NCBI RefSeq assembly: GCF_002846365.1
Contig: NZ_PJMW01000002.1
Coordinates: 5,828,001 to 5,892,000 of the forward strand
Direction of reading: 5' to 3'
From: Nocardia fluminea
GTDB lineage: Bacteria; Actinomycetota; Actinomycetes; Mycobacteriales; Mycobacteriaceae
Length of the DNA: 64,000 nucleotides
Made by a program: the position numbers and the translations under genes. The notes under the pieces were generated by a model that searched no databases, had not been told where the DNA came from, and saw only the letters and a list, made by a program, of their open reading frames with translations. Shown here piece by piece: positions 19,310-29,225 of this stretch. Each line of letters starts with the position of its first letter. Positions within the stretch are counted from its first letter, which is position 1.

Positions 19310-20385
19310 CGTGGTGTCCTTCCGAGTTTGCCGACCGCGGCACGCAGCGGCACATCGAGTGCGTCGTACAGACCGGGCGGTGCCTCGACCAGCCAGTCGA
19401 CGGCATTGACCAAACGTCCTACCGCCGTGGCGTTTCCGCCCGCCGCGCGATTGCCGCCTTCGTCGGTCGCTTCGACGCTGACCTCGATACGCGGCGAACC
19501 CTCGATGATCACCCGGTGGGCGCCGTCACCGTCGGGCGGTGTCGGCCAGTCCGGTGCGCAGCTGGGGTGAATGCGGGTGACGTGCTCGATCACGATGCGC
19601 GCCTGCCCGTCGATGATGCCCTGCACCTCGAATCGCACCGCCCCTTGCGTGCCCGCGTCGAACGCGCCCATCCGGGTGGTCTGCACGGTCGAGTCGAGGG
19701 CACGCCGGTCGACAGTTTCGCGGATCTCGTCGATTTCGACACCCAGCGCCCTGGCCATCAGCCGAATCTGGCCGCCCCACACCATCGTCGGCACGCCCGC
19801 CATCAGCATCGGTGGCTGGTAGTCCATCGGCTGCCCCATCCCGACGAGATAGCGCACCGAGTCGGGCTGGTCGTAGGTGGAGTAGTCGAAGATCTCCTGG
19901 CAGCGCACCACGTCGACGGTGGCGGCGAGCCCGCTGATCAACAGCGGCAGCACATCGTTGCCCCAGCCGGGATCCACCCCGGAGACGAACAGCGAACCAC
20001 CGCCCACGGCAATGGCTTCCAGCACCGGCTCGCGCATCTCGGCCGGCGCGTTGCGCGGGTCGTAGAGGGCGTACAGGGCGGGGGTCACGACGACCGCACC
20101 GACGCGGATCGCTCGCACGATGTCGGCGAGTGCGTCGTCGGGCCGGATCTCGCCGGAAGCCGCGTACACCACCGCCTGGGGGCCGGTGGCCAGTAACGCG
20201 TCGATGTCGTCGGTGGCGGGCACCCCCAGTTCGGTGTCGAGGCCCGCGAGTGTGCCCGCGTCCCGGCCGACTTTGTCGGGGTTGTGCACGAGCACCCCGG
20301 TGAGAACCAGCGCCGGATGGGCGGCCACGGCACGGATGGCCGCGCGGCCGACATTTCCGGTGCCCCAGACGATCGTGGGGATCAT
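19306..20385 (-). CDS. NAD(P)-dependent dihydrodipicolinate-reductase-like dehydrogenase
   Basis: A 359-residue protein starting with a Rossmann fold (IVWGTGNVGRAAIRAV, residues 4-20; later PQAVVYAASGE and VGAVVVTPALYALYD). The overall pattern resembles the dihydrodipicolinate reductase-like or 2,4-diaminopentanoate dehydrogenase proteins common in mycobacteria and nocardiae. These are not the lysine-pathway DapB; their substrates are mostly unknown amines, amino acids or acids. Central motif SGVDPGWGNDVLPLLI is characteristic of this group. It is the second gene of the minus-strand set, 49 bases after the winged helix gene, and its stop overlaps the AhpD-like start by 4 bases. Exact reaction unknown. 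Confidence 0.8.
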   Translation of the reverse strand: MIPTIVWGTGNVGRAAIRAVAAHPALVLTGVLVHNPDKVGRDAGTLAGLDTELGVPATDDIDALLATGPQAVVYAASGEIRPDDALADIVRAIRVGAVVVTPALYALYDPRNAPAEMREPVLEAIAVGGGSLFVSGVDPGWGNDVLPLLISGLAATVDVVRCQEIFDYSTYDQPDSVRYLVGMGQPMDYQPPMLMAGVPTMVWGGQIRLMARALGVEIDEIRETVDRRALDSTVQTTRMGAFDAGTQGAVRFEVQGIIDGQARIVIEHVTRIHPSCAPDWPTPPDGDGAHRVIIEGSPRIEVSVEATDEGGNRAAGGNATAVGRLVNAVDWLVEAPPGLYDALDVPLRAAVGKLGRTPR

Positions 20386-20434
20386 CGAGCCACCGTAGCA
20401 AGCGCTTGGTTCGTCGTCTGGCGTATCCGAAATC

Positions 20435-21556
20435 TCAGCTCGCGCGCACGTTCAGCGGCTGCTCGCCGATGGCCTCCGCCAGCCGGTTCACCGCCGCGGA
20501 CAGGTCGCGCCCGGAGATCTCGCGCGCGTCGAACGCCGACACCACGACGTCGTCGCCGACCTGTTCCCACGTGCCCGCGATGCGACCGCCGACCAGCACC
20601 AGTGGCGAGATCCAGCCCGCCGTCCGGCTCACCTTCGACCGGTGCTCGGCGGGCAACAGCGCGGTGTCGCCGGTACCGGGGCCCAACACGTACTGGTCGA
20701 ACGGGCCGAGCAGATGGACGCCGCCGTCGAGGGTCGCCGCGGCCAGATCGTCGGCGAATTCGCTCGGGATCCAGCCGATCCGCCCCTCGACGTCGACCTC
20801 GGTCAGCGCGTCACCCATCGCCGCGAACCATCCACGCAGCACGGCCTTGCGCACGCTGTTGCGGCTGAGCCACGCATCGAAAGCCTCCGGGGTCGCGGGA
20901 CCGTACGCGCTGAGGTAAGCGCGGATCAGTGTCGGTGCGGCGACATCGGGGTCGGGGACGCCCTGCCACCCGGGAGCCAGGTCGGCCGGTGCTGTGAAGG
21001 TGACTTTGGTCCCGCGCGCGGGACCGTGGCACAGCGCGCCCTGCCAGGCCAGCGGTTTGAGCACCGCACCCCACCCGGACCGCAACTGCTCGCCGAGGTG
21101 GGCGAAGCCGGGTTCGGCCAGGACGGCGTCCACCAGTTCGTCCCGGGTCAGGACCTGCCCGGCCAGAACACCCGACACCACCTCCACCAGAGCGCGCACC
21201 TGCTCCGGGGTCGCGCCGAAAGTCTTCTGCCACGACGGCTTTTCCCAGGTTCGCGCCGAGCCGATCAGCGACAGCGCGGCCGCGGCGTGCTCGGGCACCA
21301 TCGCGTGCAGGGTGCCGCGCATCGCCCAGGTCTTGATCAGCGTGCCCGCGGCCAATGCCGCACCGACCGCGAGTGACCGGGGAGCGTGACTGCGCACCGC
21401 CACCGCCATTTCCGCCGCCGAGGCCACCTGCGCCTGGACCCCCGCCAGCCGGGTCGCCACATCCTCGGCGGAGCCCGCGGTCGGTGCCGCGACGAACTGA
21501 CGGCTCAGCCGCCAGGCGAACACCTGATCCCATCCGACACTCAGCATGCGTCCCAT
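20435..21556 (-). CDS. Winged-helix protein of the AlkZ (HTH_42) DNA glycosylase-like family
   Basis: A 373-residue protein with the layout of the HTH_42/AlkZ family: an early LAGVQAQVAS segment (about residues 37-46), WAMRGTLHAMVP, tandem winged-helix regions, AYGPATPEAFDAWL, and a late HLLGPFDQYVLG / SRTAGWISPLVLVGGRIAGTW stretch. AlkZ proteins excise alkylated or cross-linked bases, and their catalytic QxQ motif corresponds to QAQ here. Many family members are uncharacterised, and some sit next to genes for DNA-damaging antibiotics. Self-resistance to a genotoxin is possible but not shown. It starts at an ATG at 21556, with a second ATG at 21547. It heads the five-gene minus-strand set. 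Confidence 0.82.
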   Translation of the reverse strand: MGRMLSVGWDQVFAWRLSRQFVAAPTAGSAEDVATRLAGVQAQVASAAEMAVAVRSHAPRSLAVGAALAAGTLIKTWAMRGTLHAMVPEHAAAALSLIGSARTWEKPSWQKTFGATPEQVRALVEVVSGVLAGQVLTRDELVDAVLAEPGFAHLGEQLRSGWGAVLKPLAWQGALCHGPARGTKVTFTAPADLAPGWQGVPDPDVAAPTLIRAYLSAYGPATPEAFDAWLSRNSVRKAVLRGWFAAMGDALTEVDVEGRIGWIPSEFADDLAAATLDGGVHLLGPFDQYVLGPGTGDTALLPAEHRSKVSRTAGWISPLVLVGGRIAGTWEQVGDDVVVSAFDAREISGRDLSAAVNRLAEAIGEQPLNVRAS

Positions 21557-21613
21557 CCCCGTGACCGATCCGTTGGAGTCCCCATCAGATCAGATCACTC
21601 CGACACCAACGGG

Positions 21614-23654
<2,041 letters not shown>

Positions 23655-23747
23655 GGTGTCCGGCGTCCGAGTCCGGGCGACAGCGTGGTTGCGCGGTGTC
23701 GCTGTCGCCCGGAATCATCGGCGTATGAGGCGCGCAGGGGTGGACCG

Positions 23748-24638
23748 ATGACCGAGTCCGATGCCTTCGCGACCTTCCGGCCCCTGCTGTTCACGATCGC
23801 CTACGAAATCCTGGGCGGTGCCGCCGATGCCGAGGATGTGTTGCAGGACAGCTACCTTCGCTGGCGCGATGCGACGGAGGTGACGCATCCGCGCGCGTAT
23901 CTGGTGCAGATCGTCACCCGTCAGGCGATCAATCATCTGCGCGCGCTCCGGCGCCGACGCGAGGACTACGTGGGCACCTGGCTCCCCGAACCGATCCGCA
24001 CCGCGCCCGACGCGGCCCAGGATGTGTTGCTCGCCGAATCGGTGTCGATGGCGATGCTGCTCGTACTGGAAACTCTCGGGCCCACCGAACGCGCGGTGTT
24101 CGTGCTGTCGGAGGTCTTCGGGCACAGCCACCACGACATCGCGCAGATGATCGGCAAATCCGACACCGCCGTGCGCCAGATCGCGCACCGCGCCCGCGCG
24201 CACGTGGCCTCGCGGCGCCGGCGCTTCCAACCCGACTCCGACACCAGTCGCGCGGTGATCGGCCGATTCCTGCTGGCCGCAGGCACCGGCGACGTCGGCG
24301 ATCTCATGGCGGTGCTCGCGCCCGATGTCCTCCAGATCTCCGACGGCGGTGGCCGGGTGAGCGCCGCGCGCCGCCCGATCATCGGCGCCGAGCCCGTCGC
24401 GCGATTCATGATCGGGCTGACCCAGAATTCGATGGCGGGCGTGACGGTCGAATTCGGCAGCTTCAACGCACAGCCCACGGTGATCGTTCGATCGAAGACC
24501 GGAGACCTGGACACAGTGCTGGTGGTCGAACTGACCGACGACGTCATCACCGGGCTCTACGCGATCCGCAACCCGGACAAACTGCAATCCATCGAGGTGG
24601 TCCGCGACCTCGCCCTCGATGCCGAACGCGCCCTATGA
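23748..24638 (+). CDS. ECF sigma factor of the SigJ/ECF41 group with C-terminal SnoaL-like domain
   Basis: A 296-residue sigma factor. Region 2 is at residues 5-75 (LFTIAYEILGGAADAEDVLQ, RAYLVQIVTRQAINHLR) and region 4 about 105-160 (LGPTERAVFVLSEVFGHSHHDIAQMIGKS, AVRQIAHRARAHV). It continues into an about 110-residue SnoaL-like extension (IGRFLLAAGTGDVGDLMAVL). The two ECF41 signatures are present: WLPEP in the linker and NPDKL near the C-terminus. ECF41 factors have no classical anti-sigma factor; the C-terminal extension modulates activity. The ATG at 23748 begins the conserved sequence. Just after its stop is a TGTCACA-type promoter in front of the flavodoxin gene, a likely target. Confidence 0.92.
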   Translation: MTESDAFATFRPLLFTIAYEILGGAADAEDVLQDSYLRWRDATEVTHPRAYLVQIVTRQAINHLRALRRRREDYVGTWLPEPIRTAPDAAQDVLLAESVSMAMLLVLETLGPTERAVFVLSEVFGHSHHDIAQMIGKSDTAVRQIAHRARAHVASRRRRFQPDSDTSRAVIGRFLLAAGTGDVGDLMAVLAPDVLQISDGGGRVSAARRPIIGAEPVARFMIGLTQNSMAGVTVEFGSFNAQPTVIVRSKTGDLDTVLVVELTDDVITGLYAIRNPDKLQSIEVVRDLALDAERAL

Positions 24639-24658
24639 CTCAGGTCACTGGCTGACCG

Positions 24659-24685
24659 TGTCACATGCCGGCTCCGGGCGGTGTC
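24659..24685 (+). promoter_or_regulatory. Candidate ECF41-dependent promoter of the flavodoxin gene
   Basis: TGTCACA (24659-24665) exactly matches the known ECF41 -35 consensus. After 16 bases TGTC (24682-24685) stands where the consensus -10 is CGTC. The element lies in the 90-base gap between the sigma factor stop and the flavodoxin start codon. Confidence 0.65.
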
Positions 24686-24728
24686 TCCGAGTGCGTCCAG
24701 CAACGCAGCGGAACGAAAGGACCATCCC

Positions 24729-25202
24729 GTGAAGGTCATCCTCGTGTGCAAGTCGGTGTCGCACGGCAACACCCAGCGCGTCGCCGAAGCCATCGGCCAG
24801 GTACTCGGCGGCCGGGTCGTCGCCCCCACAGACATCGATCCCGCCGAGCTCGCCGACTACGACCTCGTCGGCTTCGGTTCGGGCATCTACAACATGGCCT
24901 TCCACCCGGAGTTGCGCCGATTCATCGCAGCGCTGCCGACCGGCCACCAGGGCACGGCGTTCGTGTTCCGAACCAGCGGGTTCCCGCAACCGCCGTTTCG
25001 TCGCTATGTCACCAGCCTGACCCGCGACCTCGAGACCAAGGGCTTCGATGTGGTCGACGCGTTCGACTGCCGCGGCTTCGACACCTGGCTGCCACTGCGC
25101 CTGGTCGGTGGCATCCGCAAAGGCCACCCCGATCCCAGCGATATCGCGGCCGCGCGCGCGTTCGCCGAGAATTTGCAGGCCAGGACCACCGGGGCACCCT
25201 GA
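24729..25202 (+). CDS. Flavodoxin family protein
   Basis: A 157-residue FMN-binding, flavodoxin-like protein. The phosphate-binding loop reads CKSVSHGNTQRVAEAIG (residues 7-23, S/T-x-x-G-N-T pattern). The second loop, LADYDLVGFGSGIYNMAFHPEL, and AFVFRTSG follow. Such proteins carry electrons or act as quinone or nitro reductases in the cytoplasm. The GTG start at 24729 is preceded by AAAGGA. The adjacent ECF41 sigma gene and promoter suggest stress-induced expression. Confidence 0.85.
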   Translation: MKVILVCKSVSHGNTQRVAEAIGQVLGGRVVAPTDIDPAELADYDLVGFGSGIYNMAFHPELRRFIAALPTGHQGTAFVFRTSGFPQPPFRRYVTSLTRDLETKGFDVVDAFDCRGFDTWLPLRLVGGIRKGHPDPSDIAAARAFAENLQARTTGAP

Positions 25203-25228
25203 TTGGCCGAACACGTCAGACCCTGATG

Positions 25229-25242
25229 CGAACATATGTTCG
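25229..25242. promoter_or_regulatory. LexA (SOS) box at the dinB start
   Basis: CGAACATATGTTCG is a perfect 14-base palindrome matching the actinobacterial LexA box core GAAC-N4-GTTC. The ATG at 25236 and an alternative GTG at 25242 lie inside or at the edge of it. Confidence 0.88.
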
Positions 25243-26471
25243 TGTCCGATTCCGCCGCCCCGCGTCGCCCGCGTATCCAGTCCCGCGCCGAGGCCTCGAT
25301 CCTGCACGCCGACCTCGACTCGTTCTACGCCTCGGTCGAACAGCGTGACCAGCCGTGGCTGCGCGGCAAACCGGTCATCGTGGGCGGCGGGGTGGTGCTG
25401 GCGGCCAGTTACGAGGCCAAGGCGTTCGGCATCCGCACGCCGATGAACGCGGGCCAGGCGCTGCGATTGTGCCCACACGCGATCGTGGTGCCGCCGCGGA
25501 TGTCGGCCTATGCCGAGGCGAGCAAAGCGGTGTTCGCGGTATTCCACGACACCACCCCCGTGGTGGAGGGGATCTCGATCGATGAGGCGTTTCTCGACGT
25601 GAGCGGGTTGCGCCGGATCAGCGGCGAGCCGATCGACATCGGCCATCGGCTGCGGGCACAGGTAGCCGACCAGGTGGGCCTGCCCATCTCGGTGGGCATC
25701 GCACCCAACAAATTCCTCGCCAAGGTCGCCTCCGCCGTCGCCAAACCCGACGGGTTACGCCTGGTCGAACCCGGCAGAGAACTCGACTTCCTGCATCCAC
25801 TGCCGGTGGAGCGATTATGGGGCGTCGGCAAAGTCACCTCGGCGACGTTGCACGCCAACGGCATCACCCGCATCGGCCAGCTCGCCGAACTCGGCGAACC
25901 GCACCTGCGCGCCATTCTCGGACCCGCCGCGGCCCGCCACCTGTTCGCCCTGGCGTGGGCTCGCGACCCACGTCGTGTGGAGACCGGAAAACGCCGGCGC
26001 TCGATCGGTGCCCAACGCGCCCTCGGGCGCCGCCCCCGCGATCCCGACGAGATCGCCGCCTACCTCGACGGCCTCACCGACCGCCTCGGCCGCCGCCTGC
26101 GCGCCGCCGACCGTGTCTGCCGAACAGTGGTGCTGCGCTTACGTTTCGACGACTTCACCCGAGCCACCCGATCGCACACCCTCGTCGAAGCCACCGATGC
26201 CTCCACCGCGATCCGCCATGCCGCCCGCCTGCTCCTGGACACGGCTCAACCGCTGATCGCCGAACGCGGCATCACCCTGATCGGCCTCTCGCTGACCAAC
26301 CTCGACGACGCCGGCACCATGCAACTCACCCTGCCGCTGGAAGCGCGCGCCGAGAACACCCTCGACGCCACCCTCGACGAACTGCGCCGCCGCTTCGGCT
26401 CCACCGCCGTCACCCGCGCCGCACTGCTGCGCAGCGGCGAAGGGATCTCGGTCCCGCTCCTACCCGACTGA
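25236..26471 (+). CDS. dinB: DNA polymerase IV (Y-family translesion polymerase)
   Basis: A 411-residue Y-family polymerase. Catalytic carboxylates sit in ILHADLDSFYASVEQR (Asp-x-Asp, about residues 23-38) and in EGISIDEAFLDVSG (SIDEAF, about 110-123). Steric-gate-region and finger residues VLAASYEAKAFGIRTPM, the helix-hairpin-helix PVERLWGVGKVTSATL and the little-finger region RSIGAQRALGRRPRD follow. The C-terminal MQLTLPL may be a beta-clamp-binding peptide (QLTLPL). It copies past damaged bases with low fidelity. The start is uncertain: ATG 25236 or GTG 25242, both in the LexA box, so the transcript may be leaderless or start very close by. SOS control is clear. Confidence 0.93.
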   Translation: MFVSDSAAPRRPRIQSRAEASILHADLDSFYASVEQRDQPWLRGKPVIVGGGVVLAASYEAKAFGIRTPMNAGQALRLCPHAIVVPPRMSAYAEASKAVFAVFHDTTPVVEGISIDEAFLDVSGLRRISGEPIDIGHRLRAQVADQVGLPISVGIAPNKFLAKVASAVAKPDGLRLVEPGRELDFLHPLPVERLWGVGKVTSATLHANGITRIGQLAELGEPHLRAILGPAAARHLFALAWARDPRRVETGKRRRSIGAQRALGRRPRDPDEIAAYLDGLTDRLGRRLRAADRVCRTVVLRLRFDDFTRATRSHTLVEATDASTAIRHAARLLLDTAQPLIAERGITLIGLSLTNLDDAGTMQLTLPLEARAENTLDATLDELRRRFGSTAVTRAALLRSGEGISVPLLPD

Positions 26472-26534
26472 TCGCGCCTGTCGTCACCCGACCACGCGGA
26501 TCCGCCGTGCGCGCCGACGTGGAATACTCACCGA

Positions 26535-26888
26535 ATGCCTTACGCCGTCATCGGCTTTCTGACTCTCGCCCTGTGGGTGTATTGCCTGGTCGACATCATC
26601 ACCAGCCCCGACGCGGGCATTCGGCACCTACCGAAAATGGGATGGATCATCGTCGTCGTGCTGATCCCTACGATCGGTGCGCTGCTGTGGCTGTTCGCGG
26701 GCAGGCCGGTCGGCGAGTCCGGGCCTGTCTCGAATACCCGGTTCGGTGAGTACGATCGCCCCGGTCGCCGGGTCGCGTCGAATCCCGACGACGACGAGGC
26801 CTTCCTCCGCGGCCTGCGTGAACGCGCCGAACAGCAACGTCGCGAAGCCCGCAGGCAACAAGAAGAACGCGACCAGGACCCCGCCTGA
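26535..26888 (+). CDS. Small membrane protein with PLDc_N domain
   Basis: A 117-residue protein with two transmembrane helices (YAVIGFLTLALWVYCLVDI, residues 3-21, and GWIIVVVLIPTIGALLWLFAG, about 36-56) in the arrangement of the phospholipase D nuclease N-terminal (PLDc_N) domain. The rest is a charged, Arg/Gln/Glu-rich cytoplasmic tail without a catalytic HKD motif. Such stand-alone proteins are common in actinobacteria and their role is unknown. It converges with the fructose-bisphosphatase gene. Confidence 0.8.
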   Translation: MPYAVIGFLTLALWVYCLVDIITSPDAGIRHLPKMGWIIVVVLIPTIGALLWLFAGRPVGESGPVSNTRFGEYDRPGRRVASNPDDDEAFLRGLRERAEQQRREARRQQEERDQDPA

Positions 26889-26913
26889 TCGCCCGGAAAG
26901 TACTGGGCCTGGC

Positions 26914-26929
26914 GCGCATCTACGTGCGC
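26914..26929. terminator. Small hairpin between convergent genes
   Basis: GCGCA-TCTACG-TGCGC forms a perfect 5-base stem that spans the stop codon of the fructose-bisphosphatase gene, in the 31-base gap to the PLDc_N gene. It may act as a bidirectional transcription end; there is no T-run. Confidence 0.25.
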
Positions 26930-27999
26930 TGATCGTGTTTGGCGGGCCGGAACAGTGACCGTGTCCCGAACAGCGAGCTGTCGAACCGCTTGCCCGCGTC
27001 CGGTTCCCGGTGATACCGCTCGATGCGCAGCACCTCGTTGCGTGAGCCGAAGATGAACGGCACCCGCTGGTGCACGTGCGCCGGGGCGACCTCCATCATG
27101 CGCTCGTGCCCGGTGGTCGCCGCCCCACCGGCCTGCTCGACGATGAACGCGATCGGATTGGCCCCGTACAGCAGCGAAACACGGCCCGGCAGTGCGGGAT
27201 TGCGCGTATCGCGCGGGTACAGATACAGCCCGCCCCTGGTCAGAATATGGAAGGTGTCCGCGACCAGCGACGCCACCCACCGCATATTGAAGTCGCGCCC
27301 GCGTGGCCCTTCCACTCCCTCCAAACACTCGAGCACGTACCGGCGCACCGGTCGCTCCCAGAACCGCTCATTGGCGGCATTGATCGCAAAGCCTGACGTG
27401 TCCTCAGGAATGCGCATCTGCGGATGCGTCAGCACGAACGCACCGATCTCCCGATCGAGGGTGAACCCGTCGACACCACTGCCCGTGGTGAGGACCAGCA
27501 TCGTGGCGGGCCCGTACAGCGTGAACCCCGCACACACCTGCTCCACACCTGGCTGCAAGAAATCGGTTTCGGCCGGTTCCGCGTCGCCGGCGACCACCGC
27601 GTCCGGTGCCCGCAGAATGCTGAAAATCGAGCCGACAGGCAGGTTCACGTCGATATTGCTGGACCCGTCGAGTGCGTCATACGCCAGTAAATACTTCCCC
27701 CGCCGTTGCGTCGAAGGCAACACCGTCGCATGCTGCTCCGACAACAACCCCGACAAATGCCCCGACCACTGCGTCTGCCCCACCATGATCTCATCGGTCA
27801 ACACATCGAGCCGCCCACTCACCGACGTCTCGTCCTGCACCCCCGATCCGACGATCGCCCCCCGCGTCACCTGATTGGCGATGATCTTCGCCGCCGTCGC
27901 CACCACATTCACCAACGCGGAGAACTCCCCCGACGAACCGGGATGCCGATGCTCTTCCTCGATCGTGTACCGGGTCAGCGTTTTCAGTCCATTCGGCAT
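26920..27999 (-). CDS. fbp: Class I fructose-1,6-bisphosphatase
   Basis: A 359-residue class I (Fbp-type) enzyme that hydrolyses fructose-1,6-bisphosphate to fructose-6-phosphate in gluconeogenesis. The N-terminal half contains LTRYTIEEE and GSGVQDETSVSG. The metal site reads YDALDGSSNIDVN (about residues 106-118), where most family members have DPLDGSS; the metal-binding Asp, Leu and Asp are kept and only Pro is replaced by Ala. The substrate-side motifs FNMRWVASLVADTFHIL, RGGLYLYPRDTRNP, PIAFIVEQAGGAATTG and VHQRVPFIFGSRNEV are intact. Many actinobacteria depend on the unrelated class II GlpX, so this may be a second isozyme. Monocistronic, convergent with the PLDc_N gene. Confidence 0.93.
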   Translation of the reverse strand: MPNGLKTLTRYTIEEEHRHPGSSGEFSALVNVVATAAKIIANQVTRGAIVGSGVQDETSVSGRLDVLTDEIMVGQTQWSGHLSGLLSEQHATVLPSTQRRGKYLLAYDALDGSSNIDVNLPVGSIFSILRAPDAVVAGDAEPAETDFLQPGVEQVCAGFTLYGPATMLVLTTGSGVDGFTLDREIGAFVLTHPQMRIPEDTSGFAINAANERFWERPVRRYVLECLEGVEGPRGRDFNMRWVASLVADTFHILTRGGLYLYPRDTRNPALPGRVSLLYGANPIAFIVEQAGGAATTGHERMMEVAPAHVHQRVPFIFGSRNEVLRIERYHREPDAGKRFDSSLFGTRSLFRPAKHDQRT

Positions 28000-28064
28000 C
28001 AGGCCACGACCCCCTACGAATTCCGCTGCGTCCCTTGCCCTTTCCAGAATGGCTCACGGCACCC

Positions 28065-28636
28065 TCACAAGCAATGTGAACTCCCCCCAAACGCCGAACT
28101 TCGCTCCGCCGACCCAGCACCGCAGCGGGCGATCCAGCCGAAACGCGCCTGGAAGGCAGCGCGGTTTGCCGAGACGGTGGCGCGATCCCATACCGCGAAC
28201 ACCACCCAATCGAACGCGGCTCCCCACCGGTTCAAGGCTGCGGCGAAGGCATCAGCGACTACGGCCGGATCATTGCCGAACACCCCGCAACCCCACGCGC
28301 CGAGGACCAGTATGCGCACTTCGTGTCGTGCCGCGACGGCAATCACCCGTTCAGCGCGCTGCGCCAGCACATCACGCACATCCACCGTGCCGGCGCGGCG
28401 CGCCAATTGGGTGGTATTGGGTGCGGGCGAGGTCAGAAGAGTCACCGGGAACGGCCTCGTCAGTTCACCTTGATCGTCACGGATGACCGGCACATCCGAA
28501 AGAGGACCACGCGGTGGCTGTAGTACCGACCTCCAGCACCGTCAGCGAACAGCCGTCTCGCCGCCTGGGTAATGCCTTCTCCCGTCACTTCGACCGCGGG
28601 CGCACCTGCGCCCGGCACCGGTCTGCACCAAAACAT
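28065..28636 (-). pseudogene. Decayed TIGR02452/PARG-like (microbial poly(ADP-ribose) glycohydrolase) gene
   Basis: The distal part (from a GTG at 28493) reads DVPVIRDDQGELTRPF, then VTLLTSPAPN and VLGAWGCGVFGNDP and matches the C-terminal half of the TIGR02452 PARG-like family. In another minus-strand frame from an ATG at 28636 one reads VEVTGEGITQAARRLFADGAGG directly joined to RYYSHRVVLF. The family normally has VEVTNxxTLxAARRL, then a long catalytic NFASAxNPGGGF...QEE section, then YSDRVIYSPDVPVFRDD. Here the catalytic section is missing, and one base has been lost near 28497-28501 (VVLF and DVPV need a +1 shift to join). The first 50-60 residues of the family are missing too. It is therefore a non-functional relic of an ADP-ribose-removing enzyme. 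Confidence 0.75.
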
Positions 28637-28704
28637 CCACGGGTTTTGTCATATAAACAATAACGTGCGGAGTTCGTGCTCCACTCGACCGTCGGCCGTC
28701 ACAC

Positions 28705-28736
28705 TTGACCTTGCCCCTGGGGGCAGCGTTTACATT
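28705..28736 (+). promoter_or_regulatory. MerR-type promoter/operator of the merR-thioredoxin pair
   Basis: TTGACC (28705-28710) and TACATT (28731-28736) are separated by 20 bases, the elongated spacing typical of MerR-activated promoters. The spacer holds a perfect dyad TGCCCC-TG-GGGGCA (28712-28725). Expected transcription start is at about 28742-28743, the ATG itself. Confidence 0.75.
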
Positions 28737-28742
28737 CGCTGC

Positions 28743-29225
28743 ATGAGGATCGGAGAGCTCGCGCGGCTGGCTCAGCTCAGCCCGAAGGCAATCAGGCGGT
28801 ACGAGGCCCTGGGGCTGGTCGCACCGGAACGGCACTCCAACGGCTTCCGTGAATACGACGAGCACACCGTGCGGCTGGTACGGGAAATCCGATCTCTGAA
28901 TCGCCTGGGAATTCCGGTCGAGGAGACGCGCCCGTTCCTGGACTGTCTGGCCACCGGCGGCGAACATGTCGACGACTGCCCGGCGTCACTGGCGGAATAT
29001 CAGCGGACGATCGACGCACTCACGGCGGAAATCGACGCTCTCACCGCCCGCCGGGACGCACTCACCGATCGGCTCCGCGAGGCCGCACACCGCCACAGCT
29101 CCACACGAACGCTCCCGTGGCCGACGGCCGTCTCCGCACTGCGGCCCTCATCAGGCGGCGACGGAACGACTCGACCGACCGAGCGAACACCCCACAAACC
29201 CACCGAATCGAAGGAATCCCGATGA
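28743..29225 (+). CDS. MerR family regulator linked to thioredoxin
   Basis: A 160-residue MerR protein: MRIGELARLAQLSPKAIRRYE forms the N-terminal winged helix, followed by FREYDEHTVRLVREIRSLNRLGIPVEETRPFL and a coiled-coil dimerisation helix (RTIDALTAEIDALTARRDALTDRLREA, about residues 82-108). Two cysteines bracket the helix start (FLDCLATGGEHVDDCPAS), which could sense redox state or metal; this is inference. The last 45 residues are rich in Thr, Pro and Ser and unstructured. No ribosome binding site precedes the ATG, and the predicted transcription start coincides with it, so the mRNA is probably leaderless. Its stop overlaps the thioredoxin start (ATGA). Confidence 0.88.
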   Translation: MRIGELARLAQLSPKAIRRYEALGLVAPERHSNGFREYDEHTVRLVREIRSLNRLGIPVEETRPFLDCLATGGEHVDDCPASLAEYQRTIDALTAEIDALTARRDALTDRLREAAHRHSSTRTLPWPTAVSALRPSSGGDGTTRPTERTPHKPTESKESR

